Shown here piece by piece: positions 1 to 7,364 of a stretch of DNA of 7,764 bases. Positions within the stretch are counted from its first letter, which is position 1. The number at the start of each line of letters is the position of its first letter. This stretch comes from Planctomycetota bacterium (lineage in GTDB: Bacteria > Planctomycetota > UBA1135 > GCA-002686595). The notes beneath the pieces were generated by a model. That model had not been told where the DNA came from. It did no database searches and saw nothing but the letters and a program-made list of their open reading frames with translations. Location of the stretch: NCBI GenBank assembly GCA_004296785.1, contig SCVU01000455.1:1-7764 (forward strand), in the 5' to 3' direction. Position numbers and translations under genes: made by a program.

Positions 1-179
1 AGGACGGTGGAGCCGTCCGCGTGCTGCGTCGAGACGAACGACGGCTGCGCGATCGTGTACGCGTGCTCGAGGTGGCGCGCGGAGTCGAACGCGCTCGCGC
101 TCGAGCTCTGCGCGGCGAGCGCGCTGCAGACGGTCGCGGCGGTCAGGGGAAGGCAACGCACGAAGCGGTGGGAAACCAT
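1..179 (-). CDS. Exported protein of unknown function, N-terminal 59 codons (runs off left edge)
   Basis: An open frame starts at the ATG whose complement is at 177-179 and stays open to the window edge. The visible 59 residues begin MVSHRFVRCLPLTAAT, a basic n-region (R5, R8) followed by an apolar stretch to about residue 23. Possible signal peptidase I sites are ALA before A23 or ASA before F31. The mature part begins FDSARHLEHAYTIAQPSF and resembles no family I recognise. Third codon positions are almost all G or C, as in the real genes here. An AAGGA sequence lies 12 bases before the ATG, rather far for a ribosome binding site. The gene is divergent from the DUF1080 gene, and the two could share the control region 180-323. 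The call as coding and exported is reasonable; the function is unknown because the rest of the gene is missing. Confidence 0.6.
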   Translation of the reverse strand, partial: MVSHRFVRCLPLTAATVCSALAAQSSSASAFDSARHLEHAYTIAQPSFVSTQHADGSTV

Positions 180-323
180 GGGCGAAGACGTTCCTTTCGG
201 GAGGGCCGGTGCGGATCGGAGCGAACCGCAAGAGGCTAGAGGAACGCCGCGCACAGCGGCGGACCTCGATTTGGAATCCGCCGCGCGAGTCGGGGCTTGT
301 CCCGAAAGCGACACACGCGTGCA
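180..323. promoter_or_regulatory. Divergent intergenic region with two mutually exclusive hairpins
   Basis: This 144-base gap separates two divergently oriented genes for exported proteins, so it should carry both promoters, but I cannot place convincing -35/-10 boxes for either. It contains two perfect inverted repeats. CGCCGC/GCGGCG (245-250 with 256-261) has a 5-base loop. GCGGCGGA/TCCGCCGC (256-263 with 277-284) has a 13-base loop. They share 256-261, so only one can form at a time. In a genome this GC-rich, such repeats may be chance. Confidence 0.4.
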
Positions 324-1706
324 ATGCACGCGATGCGCCACCTCCTGAGCCGCCGACTCGCCGGACTGATCCTCGTCGCGCCGCTCGCTCTCGCGGGCCC
401 GGCCCGCGCGTGCTGCGCGTCGCCCGATCTCGCAGAGCGCGTCGCGGCGGCACGGAAGGCGGGCCAGGGTCCGCAGCCGGCCGAAGGCGCGCTGCCGCTG
501 TTCGACGGCAAGTCGCTCGCGGGTTGGTGGGGCGCCGAGACCGAGGATCCGCGCGCGTACCTCGCGCTGCCGGTCGAGCAGCTCGCGGCGAAGAAGGCGC
601 GGAGCATGGCGGACATCCAGCAGCACTGGCGCGTCGAAGCCGGCGAGCTCGTCAACGACGGCAACGGCCTGTACCTGACGACGCAGGAGCTGTACTCCGA
701 CTTCGAGCTGTGGCTCGAGTACAAGACGGTCGCGCTCGCCGACAGCGGCGTGTATCTGCGCGGCTGCCCGCAAGTGCAGATCTGGGATACGACCGAGGCC
801 GGCGGCAAGTGGAACATCGGCGCGGACAAGGGCTCGGGCGGACTGTGGAACAACTCGCCGGGCGCGGCGGGCAAGGATCCGCTGGTCAAGGCGGACAAGC
901 CGTTCGGCGAGTGGAACGCGCTGCGCGTGCGGATGATCGGCGAGCGCGTGTCGGTGTGGCTCAACGACGCGCTCGTCGTCGACGCCGCGCGGATGGAGAA
1001 CTACTACGACCGCAAGCTCGCGCTGCCGCGCGCGGGTCCGATCCAACTGCAGACGCACGGCGGCGAGATCCGCTGGCGCAAGGTGTGGCTGCGCGAGATC
1101 CCGGCGAGCGAGGCGAACGCGCTGCTCGCGGCGGATGCGCGGGACTACGAGCCGGTCTTCGACGGGAAGAGCTTCGAAGGTTGGCGCGGAGCGGACGGCT
1201 GGGAGATCGTCGACGGCGCGCTGCGCTGCAGGAAGGGCAGCGGCGGCACGATCTTCACGCAGCGGGAGTACGGCGACTTCTCCGCGCGCTTCGAGTTCCT
1301 GCTGCCGCCGGGCGGGAACAACGGCGTCGCGATCCGCTATCCCGGTTCGGGTGACGCCGCGTACGCCGGGATGTGCGAGTGCCAGGTGATCGACAGCGAG
1401 GATCCGCGCTACGCGAAGCTCGACGCGCGGCAGTTCCACGGCTCGGCGTACGGGATGGTCGCGGCGCAGCGCGGGTACCTGCGCGCGCCGGGTGAGTGGA
1501 ACTTCGAGCAGATCACGGTGAGGGGCTCGACGATCCAGGTCGAGCTCAACGGGACGCGGATCCTCGACGCCGATCTCGCGACGGTGAAGGACGCGCTGTA
1601 TCCGCTCGAGCAGTTCGCGGGGCGGCTGCGCACGAGCGGGCACTTCGGCTTCGCCGGGCACGACGATCCGGTCGCGTTCCGCGCGGTGAAGATCCGCAGG
1701 CTCTAG
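324..1706 (+). CDS. Exported protein with two DUF1080 / 3-keto-disaccharide hydrolase domains
   Basis: This is a 460-residue exported protein. The n-region holds several arginines, the apolar core GLILVAPLALAG follows, and the AxA site ARA comes just before Cys30-Cys31 (signal peptidase I; the lipobox fit is poor). Two copies of the jelly-roll fold known as DUF1080 (PF06439) follow. Domain 1 spans about residues 57-259 and opens with LFDGKSLAGWWG. Domain 2 spans about 276-460 and opens with VFDGKSFEGWRG, then shows GDFSARFEFLLPPGGNNGVAIRYPG and the HFGFAGHDDPVAFRAVKIRRL-like closing strand in part. Family members hydrolyse 3-keto-glycosides or bind carbohydrate outside the cytoplasm and are abundant in Planctomycetota and Bacteroidota. 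The exact substrate cannot be read from sequence. Starts at TTG 297 or ATG 333 are also possible; none has a clear Shine-Dalgarno, and all keep the signal peptide. The stop overlaps that of the convergent gene. Confidence 0.88.
   Translation: MHAMRHLLSRRLAGLILVAPLALAGPARACCASPDLAERVAAARKAGQGPQPAEGALPLFDGKSLAGWWGAETEDPRAYLALPVEQLAAKKARSMADIQQHWRVEAGELVNDGNGLYLTTQELYSDFELWLEYKTVALADSGVYLRGCPQVQIWDTTEAGGKWNIGADKGSGGLWNNSPGAAGKDPLVKADKPFGEWNALRVRMIGERVSVWLNDALVVDAARMENYYDRKLALPRAGPIQLQTHGGEIRWRKVWLREIPASEANALLAADARDYEPVFDGKSFEGWRGADGWEIVDGALRCRKGSGGTIFTQREYGDFSARFEFLLPPGGNNGVAIRYPGSGDAAYAGMCECQVIDSEDPRYAKLDARQFHGSAYGMVAAQRGYLRAPGEWNFEQITVRGSTIQVELNGTRILDADLATVKDALYPLEQFAGRLRTSGHFGFAGHDDPVAFRAVKIRRL
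1703..1706. other. Shared CTAG of two convergent stop codons
   Basis: The palindrome CTAG supplies TAG on the plus strand (1704-1706, end of the DUF1080 gene) and TAG on the minus strand (complement of 1703-1705, end of the CxxC-repeat gene). The two genes therefore overlap by 4 bases tail to tail, and any terminator for either must lie inside the other's coding region. Confidence 0.9.
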
Positions 1707-3070
1707 CGCAGCGCGCCGCGCTTCTTCTCGAGCCGCTGCTTCAGCGCGCGCTTGTGCGCCGCGAGCCAAGTCGCGTTGCGCCAAGGCACGAGCGGGGCGT
1801 CGGCCTCCCCACCTGACCAGTAGCGCGCGCGCGCCTCGGCCGGAAGGACGACGAGCTCGATCGCGAGCTCCAGCGCGCCGACACCTGGGGGCAAGCTAGG
1901 CAGATTGTCGGCGTCCTCGAGGTCGAGTAGCGCGCCGAGCGGCGAATCGGGCTTCGCGAGCAGCTGCTTCGCGAGCAACACCTTGGAGATGAGCTGCGCG
2001 TACTGCCCGACGAGCTCGCGCGCCTCGCTGCGCAGCGCACGCGGCTCCTTCATCGAATCGACGACGCGCAGCGCCGCGGCGTAGTACAGCCGCGCGCGCT
2101 CCGCGTCACCAGCCTGCGCCAACACGTCCCCGTAGGTCTCGAGCAGCGCGTAGCCGCCCGAGAGACAACTCTCGCACAGCACGCGTCCTTCCGCGCACCC
2201 GGGACAAGGCAGCCGACTCTTGCCGCGATCACACATCGCGCAGTCGACCCGCCCGCTCTTGCACGCGGCGCAGGCGGCGACGCCCTTGCCAGCGCACGGG
2301 TCGCAGCGTTGCTTGCCCGCCGAGCTGTTCGGACCGCCGGGAACCCCGAACGTCGAGGTCGCGACGGAGCGGCGCTTGCCACTGCCGCCGCAGCTCGCGC
2401 ACGCGAGCTCGCCCTTGCCGCGGCACGGTTCGCACCAGCCCGTGCCCTTGTCGCAGGCGACGCATGCGATCGGGTCGCGCGGGACCGGCGCGAGCACGCA
2501 ACGCGGGCAATCGAACGAGCCCTTCTCGTCGCATGCGACGCAACGACCGTCCGACGGCTTCGCGATGCACACCGGGCACGCGAGCTTGCCGTCGCCCGCG
2601 CACGTGCGGCAGACGAGATCGCGCACACCCGTTCCATGGCAAGGCGGACATGCGGCCTTGAACTGACCGCGACACGCCGGGCACTTCGCGTGTGGAGTGC
2701 CGCCGCACAACTGGCACCGATCGACGTCGCCGCCGGTCCAGTGGATTCTTCCGGCGCGGCACTTTGCGTTCGTGCAGTCGATCGAACCTGCCTTGGGCGC
2801 CTTCTCAGCCTTCTCGTGCGGCCGCACGAATCGCGACGGCGCGCAGAAGCGGCAGACGGCGCGACCGCTGGCCGTGCACTCAGAGCAGTCGACGACGCGC
2901 GCGCCCGAGCCCGCGCAGTCGGGACACGGGATCGAGCCCGAGTCGCAGAGACTGCACGCGTTCGAGAGCGCGGGCTCCTGCGAGTGCTCCGGCTCGTGCG
3001 AGAACGCTCTCGCGCTGCCGACGCAAGCGAGCGCGAGGAACCACCACGCGATCCACCACCCCGGCCTCAT
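1703..3070 (-). CDS. Exported cysteine-rich protein with about 20 CxxC zinc-knuckle pairs
   Basis: This 455-residue protein has an N-terminal signal peptide (MRPGWWIAWWFLALACVGSARA, likely cut before F23). Residues 39-302 carry 19 CxxC pairs and one CX4C pair (99-104), spaced about 8-15 residues apart apart from two longer gaps (23 and 29 residues). Several have the DnaJ-type CxxCxGxG form (CPDCAGSG, CPPCHGTG, CASCGGSG, CDPCAGKG). Paired knuckles would give about ten metal sites. Residues 307-340 look like one TPR-type helix pair (YGDVLAQAGDAERARLYYAAAL), and the C-terminus is helical and basic. There is no J domain, so this is not DnaJ. The role is unknown; a secreted metal-binding or protein-interaction scaffold is a guess. 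Its start lies 37 bases after the ABC-F stop, with no clear ribosome binding site. Similar CxxCxGxG-rich exported proteins are, to my knowledge, common as hypotheticals in Planctomycetota. Confidence 0.85.
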   Translation of the reverse strand: MRPGWWIAWWFLALACVGSARAFSHEPEHSQEPALSNACSLCDSGSIPCPDCAGSGARVVDCSECTASGRAVCRFCAPSRFVRPHEKAEKAPKAGSIDCTNAKCRAGRIHWTGGDVDRCQLCGGTPHAKCPACRGQFKAACPPCHGTGVRDLVCRTCAGDGKLACPVCIAKPSDGRCVACDEKGSFDCPRCVLAPVPRDPIACVACDKGTGWCEPCRGKGELACASCGGSGKRRSVATSTFGVPGGPNSSAGKQRCDPCAGKGVAACAACKSGRVDCAMCDRGKSRLPCPGCAEGRVLCESCLSGGYALLETYGDVLAQAGDAERARLYYAAALRVVDSMKEPRALRSEARELVGQYAQLISKVLLAKQLLAKPDSPLGALLDLEDADNLPSLPPGVGALELAIELVVLPAEARARYWSGGEADAPLVPWRNATWLAAHKRALKQRLEKKRGALR

Positions 3071-3107
3071 CGCAGCAGTCTAGCCGCGTCTCACGGACGT
3101 GGTTGGC

Positions 3108-5042
<1,935 letters not shown>

Positions 5043-5055
5043 CGAACCGCGCAGT

Positions 5056-5475
5056 CTACGCGAGCGCGAGCCAGCCGCGGCGCGCGAGCAGTTCATCGAC
5101 GCGGCGGCGGACCTCGTCGCGGATCGCGCGCACCGCGTCGAGGCCCTGGCCCTTCGGATCCGGCAGCGGCCAGTCGAGCACCTCCAGACCCGGCACGCTC
5201 GGACAGCGCTCGCCGCAGCCCAGCGTGACGAGCAGGCGCGCCTCGCGCGCGAGCTCGGCGGTCAACAGTTGCGGCCGTGCCGCCGACAGATCGATGCCGA
5301 CCTCGCGCATCGCGGCGACGACCTCCGGATGCACGCCCGACGCCGGCTCCGTGCCCGCGGACAGCGCGCGAACGCGCGCGCGATCGCACGCGCGCTCGAA
5401 GAACGCAGCGGCCATCTGCGAGCGACCCGCGTTGTGGACGCACGCGAACAGCACGGGGCGCGGCGCGGCGCTCAT
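5056..5475 (-). CDS. arsC: Arsenate reductase, low-molecular-weight phosphatase fold
   Basis: This 139-residue cytoplasmic enzyme would reduce arsenate to arsenite. The P-loop CX5R is at residues 12-18 (VLFACVHNAGRSQMAAAFFE), with nucleophile Cys12 and the phosphate-binding Arg18. Candidate resolving cysteines are Cys87 and Cys91 in VTLGCGERCPSVPG, followed by the DWPLPDPKGQG acid loop around 101-111. This combination (CVHNAGRSQMA, GCGxxCP, DWPLPDP, AVRAIRDEVRRRV) matches the actinobacterial-type ArsC group within the LMW-PTPase family rather than the glutaredoxin-type E. coli ArsC. Whether thioredoxin or another thiol reduces it cannot be told from sequence. The start ATG overlaps the aqpS stop as ATGA (5472-5475), and GAGGAG at 5485-5490, inside aqpS, gives a good Shine-Dalgarno 9 bases away. 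It is the last gene of the ars cluster. Confidence 0.92.
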   Translation of the reverse strand: MSAAPRPVLFACVHNAGRSQMAAAFFERACDRARVRALSAGTEPASGVHPEVVAAMREVGIDLSAARPQLLTAELAREARLLVTLGCGERCPSVPGLEVLDWPLPDPKGQGLDAVRAIRDEVRRRVDELLARRGWLALA

Positions 5476-6146
5476 TGCTCGGCACTCCTCGCCTGCGGGA
5501 TCAGGCAGGCGGCGAGCGCGCCGAGCGCGGCGCCAGCGCTCTGGCCGAGCACGAACGCGGGCACGTCGGACGGTCGGATCCCACTGAACGTGTCGGTCAG
5601 GCTGCGCGCGAGCGCGACCGCCGGATTCGCGAAGCAGGTCGAGGCCGTGAACCAGTAGCCGGCGCCGACCCACGCCGCGACCAGCCAGGCGAGGCCGCGC
5701 GCGTTCGCGCGCGTGCCGCCGACGATCACGAAGAGCAGGCCGGCGGTCGCGACGACCTCGCTCAGCGCCTGCCCGAGACCCGCGCGCGCGTGCGTCGACG
5801 TCTGCAACAACGGAAGGTCGAACATCGCGTGCGCGAGCCACGTGCCCGCGCACGCACCGACGAGCTGCGCGGCAACGTACGCGCCGCAATCGGCGCGGCC
5901 GAGCGCGCCGCGCAGCGACTGCACGATGCTGACGAGCGGATTGAAGTGCGCGCCGCTGACCGGACCGAGCAGTTGGATCAGCACGCCCAGCGCGGCGACC
6001 GTCGCGAGCGTGTTGCCGAGCAGCGCGAGCGCGTCGTTCCCGCCCGCCAGGCGCTGCGCCATGATCCCCGAGCCGACGACGACGGCGACGAGGATCGCCG
6101 TGCCGATCCCCTCGAGCGCCGCGCGCCTCTGCAGCGAGCCGATCAT
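5472..6146 (-). CDS. aqpS: Arsenic-operon aquaglyceroporin (MIP family, AqpS-like)
   Basis: This is a 224-residue inner-membrane channel of the major intrinsic protein fold. Six apolar helices lie at about 10-30, 40-60, 88-108, 127-143, 152-168 and 197-216, and two half-helices carry the signature motifs. The first motif is NPL (69-71, in SGAHFNPLVS) in place of NPA. The second is a normal NPA (174-176, in FANPAVALARS), but the next residue is Val177, where water and glycerol channels have the selectivity-filter Arg. These changes fit channels found in ars operons, which in rhizobia pass arsenite and methylated arsenicals. Direction depends on the gradient, so with ArsC upstream in the pathway it would serve as an exit. 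ATG 6146 overlaps the arsM stop as ATGA (6143-6146). No Shine-Dalgarno is visible, so translation may depend on coupling. The in-frame extension to 6389 is Arg-rich shadow of arsM. Confidence 0.9.
   Translation of the reverse strand: MIGSLQRRAALEGIGTAILVAVVVGSGIMAQRLAGGNDALALLGNTLATVAALGVLIQLLGPVSGAHFNPLVSIVQSLRGALGRADCGAYVAAQLVGACAGTWLAHAMFDLPLLQTSTHARAGLGQALSEVVATAGLLFVIVGGTRANARGLAWLVAAWVGAGYWFTASTCFANPAVALARSLTDTFSGIRPSDVPAFVLGQSAGAALGALAACLIPQARSAEQ
5476..5490 (-). promoter_or_regulatory. Ribosome binding site of arsC
   Basis: Minus-strand GAGGAG at 5490-5485 lies 9 bases before the arsC ATG at 5475, within the 3' end of aqpS. It supports the start at 5475 and the compact MSAAPRPVLFACVHNAGRS N-terminus expected for this enzyme. 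Confidence 0.7.
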
Positions 6147-6997
6147 CCGCGCGACGGCCTGCGCGCGCGGATGAAGGCGCTCATCACCGCGCCGTCGACT
6201 GCGCGCACGAGCGCCGCGTCGGTCGCATCGCCCGGCGAACCGCAGCAGCCGCCGCCGGCGAGCAGCTCGCGCGCATCGCCCTCCGAGTACACGCGCGTCG
6301 GTTCGATCTCGATGTCGACGAAGCCCGCCGCCGCGAGCAGCCGCCGGTACTCCGATTCGAGCAGCGCGCCGGCGACGCAGCCGGTCCACAGCGCGACGGA
6401 GCTCGCGACCGGCTCGGGCAGCGCGCGCCGCAGCACGACGTCGCTCACGGCGAAGCGCCCGCCGGGTCGCAGCACGCGCAGCGCCTCGCGCAGCGCGCGC
6501 GGCTTGTCGGCCGACAGGTTGATCACGCAGTTCGAGACGATCACGTCGACGGACGCGTCCGGCAGCGGGATCGACTCGATCGAGCCCTCGAGGAACTCGA
6601 CGTTGCGCGCGCCGGCCCGCGCGGCGTTCGCGCGCGCGAGCTCGAGCATCTGCGGCGTCATGTCGAGCCCGTACGCCTTGCCGGTCGGGCCCACGCGGCG
6701 CGCCGAGAGCAGCACGTCGATGCCGCCGCCGGAACCGAGATCGAGCACGACCTCGCCGGCGCGCAGCTCGGCCAGCGCCGTCGGGTTGCCGCAGCCGAGC
6801 GAGGCCGCCACGGCGTCGGCCGGCAGCTCCGAGCGCTCGGCGTCGGAGTACAGCTCACGCGTGATCGGATCGGTCCCCGGCGCCGCGCAACCGCTGCTGC
6901 CGCCGCAACACCCCGAGCTCGCGCGGCCCGCCGACACTTCCGCCGCGACGCGGCCGTAGCGATCGCGCACTTCGCGCTTCAGTTCCGTCTCGTTCAT
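6143..6997 (-). CDS. arsM: Arsenite S-adenosylmethionine methyltransferase
   Basis: This 284-residue cytoplasmic class I SAM methyltransferase converts As(III) to methylarsenicals. The SAM-binding motif I is LDLGSGGGID (85-94). The acidic residue after strand 2 is in GLDMT (110-114), and LRPGGRFAVSD (176-186) follows strand 4. The arsenic-binding cysteines that define ArsM are all in place: Cys69 (SLGCGNP), Cys157 (SNCVINL) and Cys207 (WTGCVAGAL). Extra cysteine clusters sit near the N-terminus (Cys30, Cys31, Cys37) and C-terminus (Cys251, Cys252, in GGGCCGSPG), as in many bacterial ArsM proteins, and may help capture metalloid. The start ATG overlaps the arsR stop as ATGA (6994-6997). GGAGGT lies 5 bases upstream, the strongest ribosome binding site in the cluster, which suggests ArsM is made in good amount. 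The longer in-frame extension to 7339 is rejected for lack of homology. Confidence 0.95.
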   Translation of the reverse strand: MNETELKREVRDRYGRVAAEVSAGRASSGCCGGSSGCAAPGTDPITRELYSDAERSELPADAVAASLGCGNPTALAELRAGEVVLDLGSGGGIDVLLSARRVGPTGKAYGLDMTPQMLELARANAARAGARNVEFLEGSIESIPLPDASVDVIVSNCVINLSADKPRALREALRVLRPGGRFAVSDVVLRRALPEPVASSVALWTGCVAGALLESEYRRLLAAAGFVDIEIEPTRVYSEGDARELLAGGGCCGSPGDATDAALVRAVDGAVMSAFIRARRPSRG

Positions 6998-7329
6998 TCC
7001 GTACCTCCGAGTTCGATCAGACGATTGGCCAGCGCCCGCAGCGCCTGTCGCTCGGGCTGGTAGTACTGCCACGTGCCGCGGCGTTCGACGCGCACGAGGC
7101 CGGCGGCGCGCAGCACCTTCAGGTGGTGCGAGATCGTCGGCTGCGCGAGGTCGAAGCACGCTTCGATGTCGCACGCGCAGCGCTGCGTCGCGCAGCCGGA
7201 GAGCGTGCGCAGGATCCGCCAGCGCGTGGCGTCGCCGAGCGCGCGCAGCTGCGCGACTTCTCGCTCCGCATCCGGCGCGCGGCGCGCGCGGCTCGTGGTG
7301 GCTTTCGGCATGGCGCCAGTGTGGCCCAT
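6994..7329 (-). CDS. arsR: Arsenite-responsive repressor, ArsR/SmtB family
   Basis: This 111-residue winged-helix repressor probably controls its own operon. The family core LRALGDATRWRILRTLSG (28-45) leads into a cysteine cluster: Cys46, Cys51, Cys53 and Cys58. The segment RCACDIEAC aligns with the E. coli ArsR sensor LCVCDLC, so Cys51/Cys53 are the likely As(III) ligands, with Cys58 as a possible third although its spacing is longer. The recognition helix is QPTISHHLKVLRAAGLV (63-79), followed by the wing VERRGTWQYYQ. ATG 7329 is used here; ATG 7311 (MPKATTSR) is equally possible and would give 105 residues. Neither has a Shine-Dalgarno. It lies 35 bases after the RlmN-like gene, across an AT-rich palindromic patch that is probably its operator. 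The stop is coupled to arsM by ATGA. Confidence 0.93.
   Translation of the reverse strand: MGHTGAMPKATTSRARRAPDAEREVAQLRALGDATRWRILRTLSGCATQRCACDIEACFDLAQPTISHHLKVLRAAGLVRVERRGTWQYYQPERQALRALANRLIELGGTE
6998..7008 (-). promoter_or_regulatory. Strong ribosome binding site of arsM
   Basis: Minus-strand GGAGGT at 7008-7003 sits 5 bases before the arsM ATG (6997). It decides the arsM start at 6997 over any longer in-frame start. It lies inside the last codons of arsR, so arsM can be initiated independently as well as by coupling from the arsR stop. Confidence 0.8.
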
Positions 7330-7336
7330 GCATCGA

Positions 7337-7364
7337 CAACCGTCAATATTGAAGTTGATCAATT
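7337..7364 (-). promoter_or_regulatory. Candidate ArsR operator/promoter of the ars operon
   Basis: This is the only clearly AT-rich patch in the window. It holds the perfect 10-bp palindrome TCAATATTGA (7343-7352) and, three bases on, the perfect 8-bp palindrome TTGATCAA (7355-7362). CAAC/GTTG arms (7337-7340 and 7354-7357) flank the first palindrome with a one-base offset. ArsR/SmtB proteins bind short AT-containing dyads with TCAA/TTGA-like arms just upstream of their own gene, so the position and sequence fit. Minus-strand TTGATC (7362-7357) or TTGACG (7346-7341) could act as a -35 box, but no good -10 box is evident at proper spacing. Confidence 0.6.

Noticed and set aside
209..1354. Plus-strand frame overlapping the DUF1080 gene in another phase
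   Set aside because: It is Arg-rich without domain structure and fully overlaps a gene whose two domains are clear.
2160..2960. Regularly spaced short repeats resembling a repeat array at DNA level
   Set aside because: The periodicity comes from codons for recurrent CxxC pairs in the encoded protein. The spacing varies and the DNA repeats are not identical, so this is not a CRISPR array or tandem repeat.
3071..3107. Possible terminator between the ABC-F and CxxC-repeat genes
   Set aside because: No stable stem followed by a T-run on the minus strand is visible in these 37 bases.
5043..5096. Longer start of the ABC-F protein (ATG 5096)
   Set aside because: It adds 18 Arg/Ser-rich residues and overlaps arsC. 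The ABC domain begins directly at ATG 5042.
5476..5889. N-terminal extension of the ArsC frame
   Set aside because: The extra residues are Arg-rich and antisense-like in composition and overlap aqpS. The P-loop begins right after ATG 5475, which has a ribosome binding site.
5277..6959. Long open frame on the plus strand opposite arsC, aqpS and arsM
   Set aside because: It is a low-complexity Arg/Ser/Ala product antisense to three genes with complete catalytic or pore motifs; a composition artefact.
6998..7339. N-terminal extension of the ArsM frame through arsR
   Set aside because: It overlaps the whole of arsR, has no similarity to ArsM N-termini, and ATG 6997 has a strong GGAGGT.
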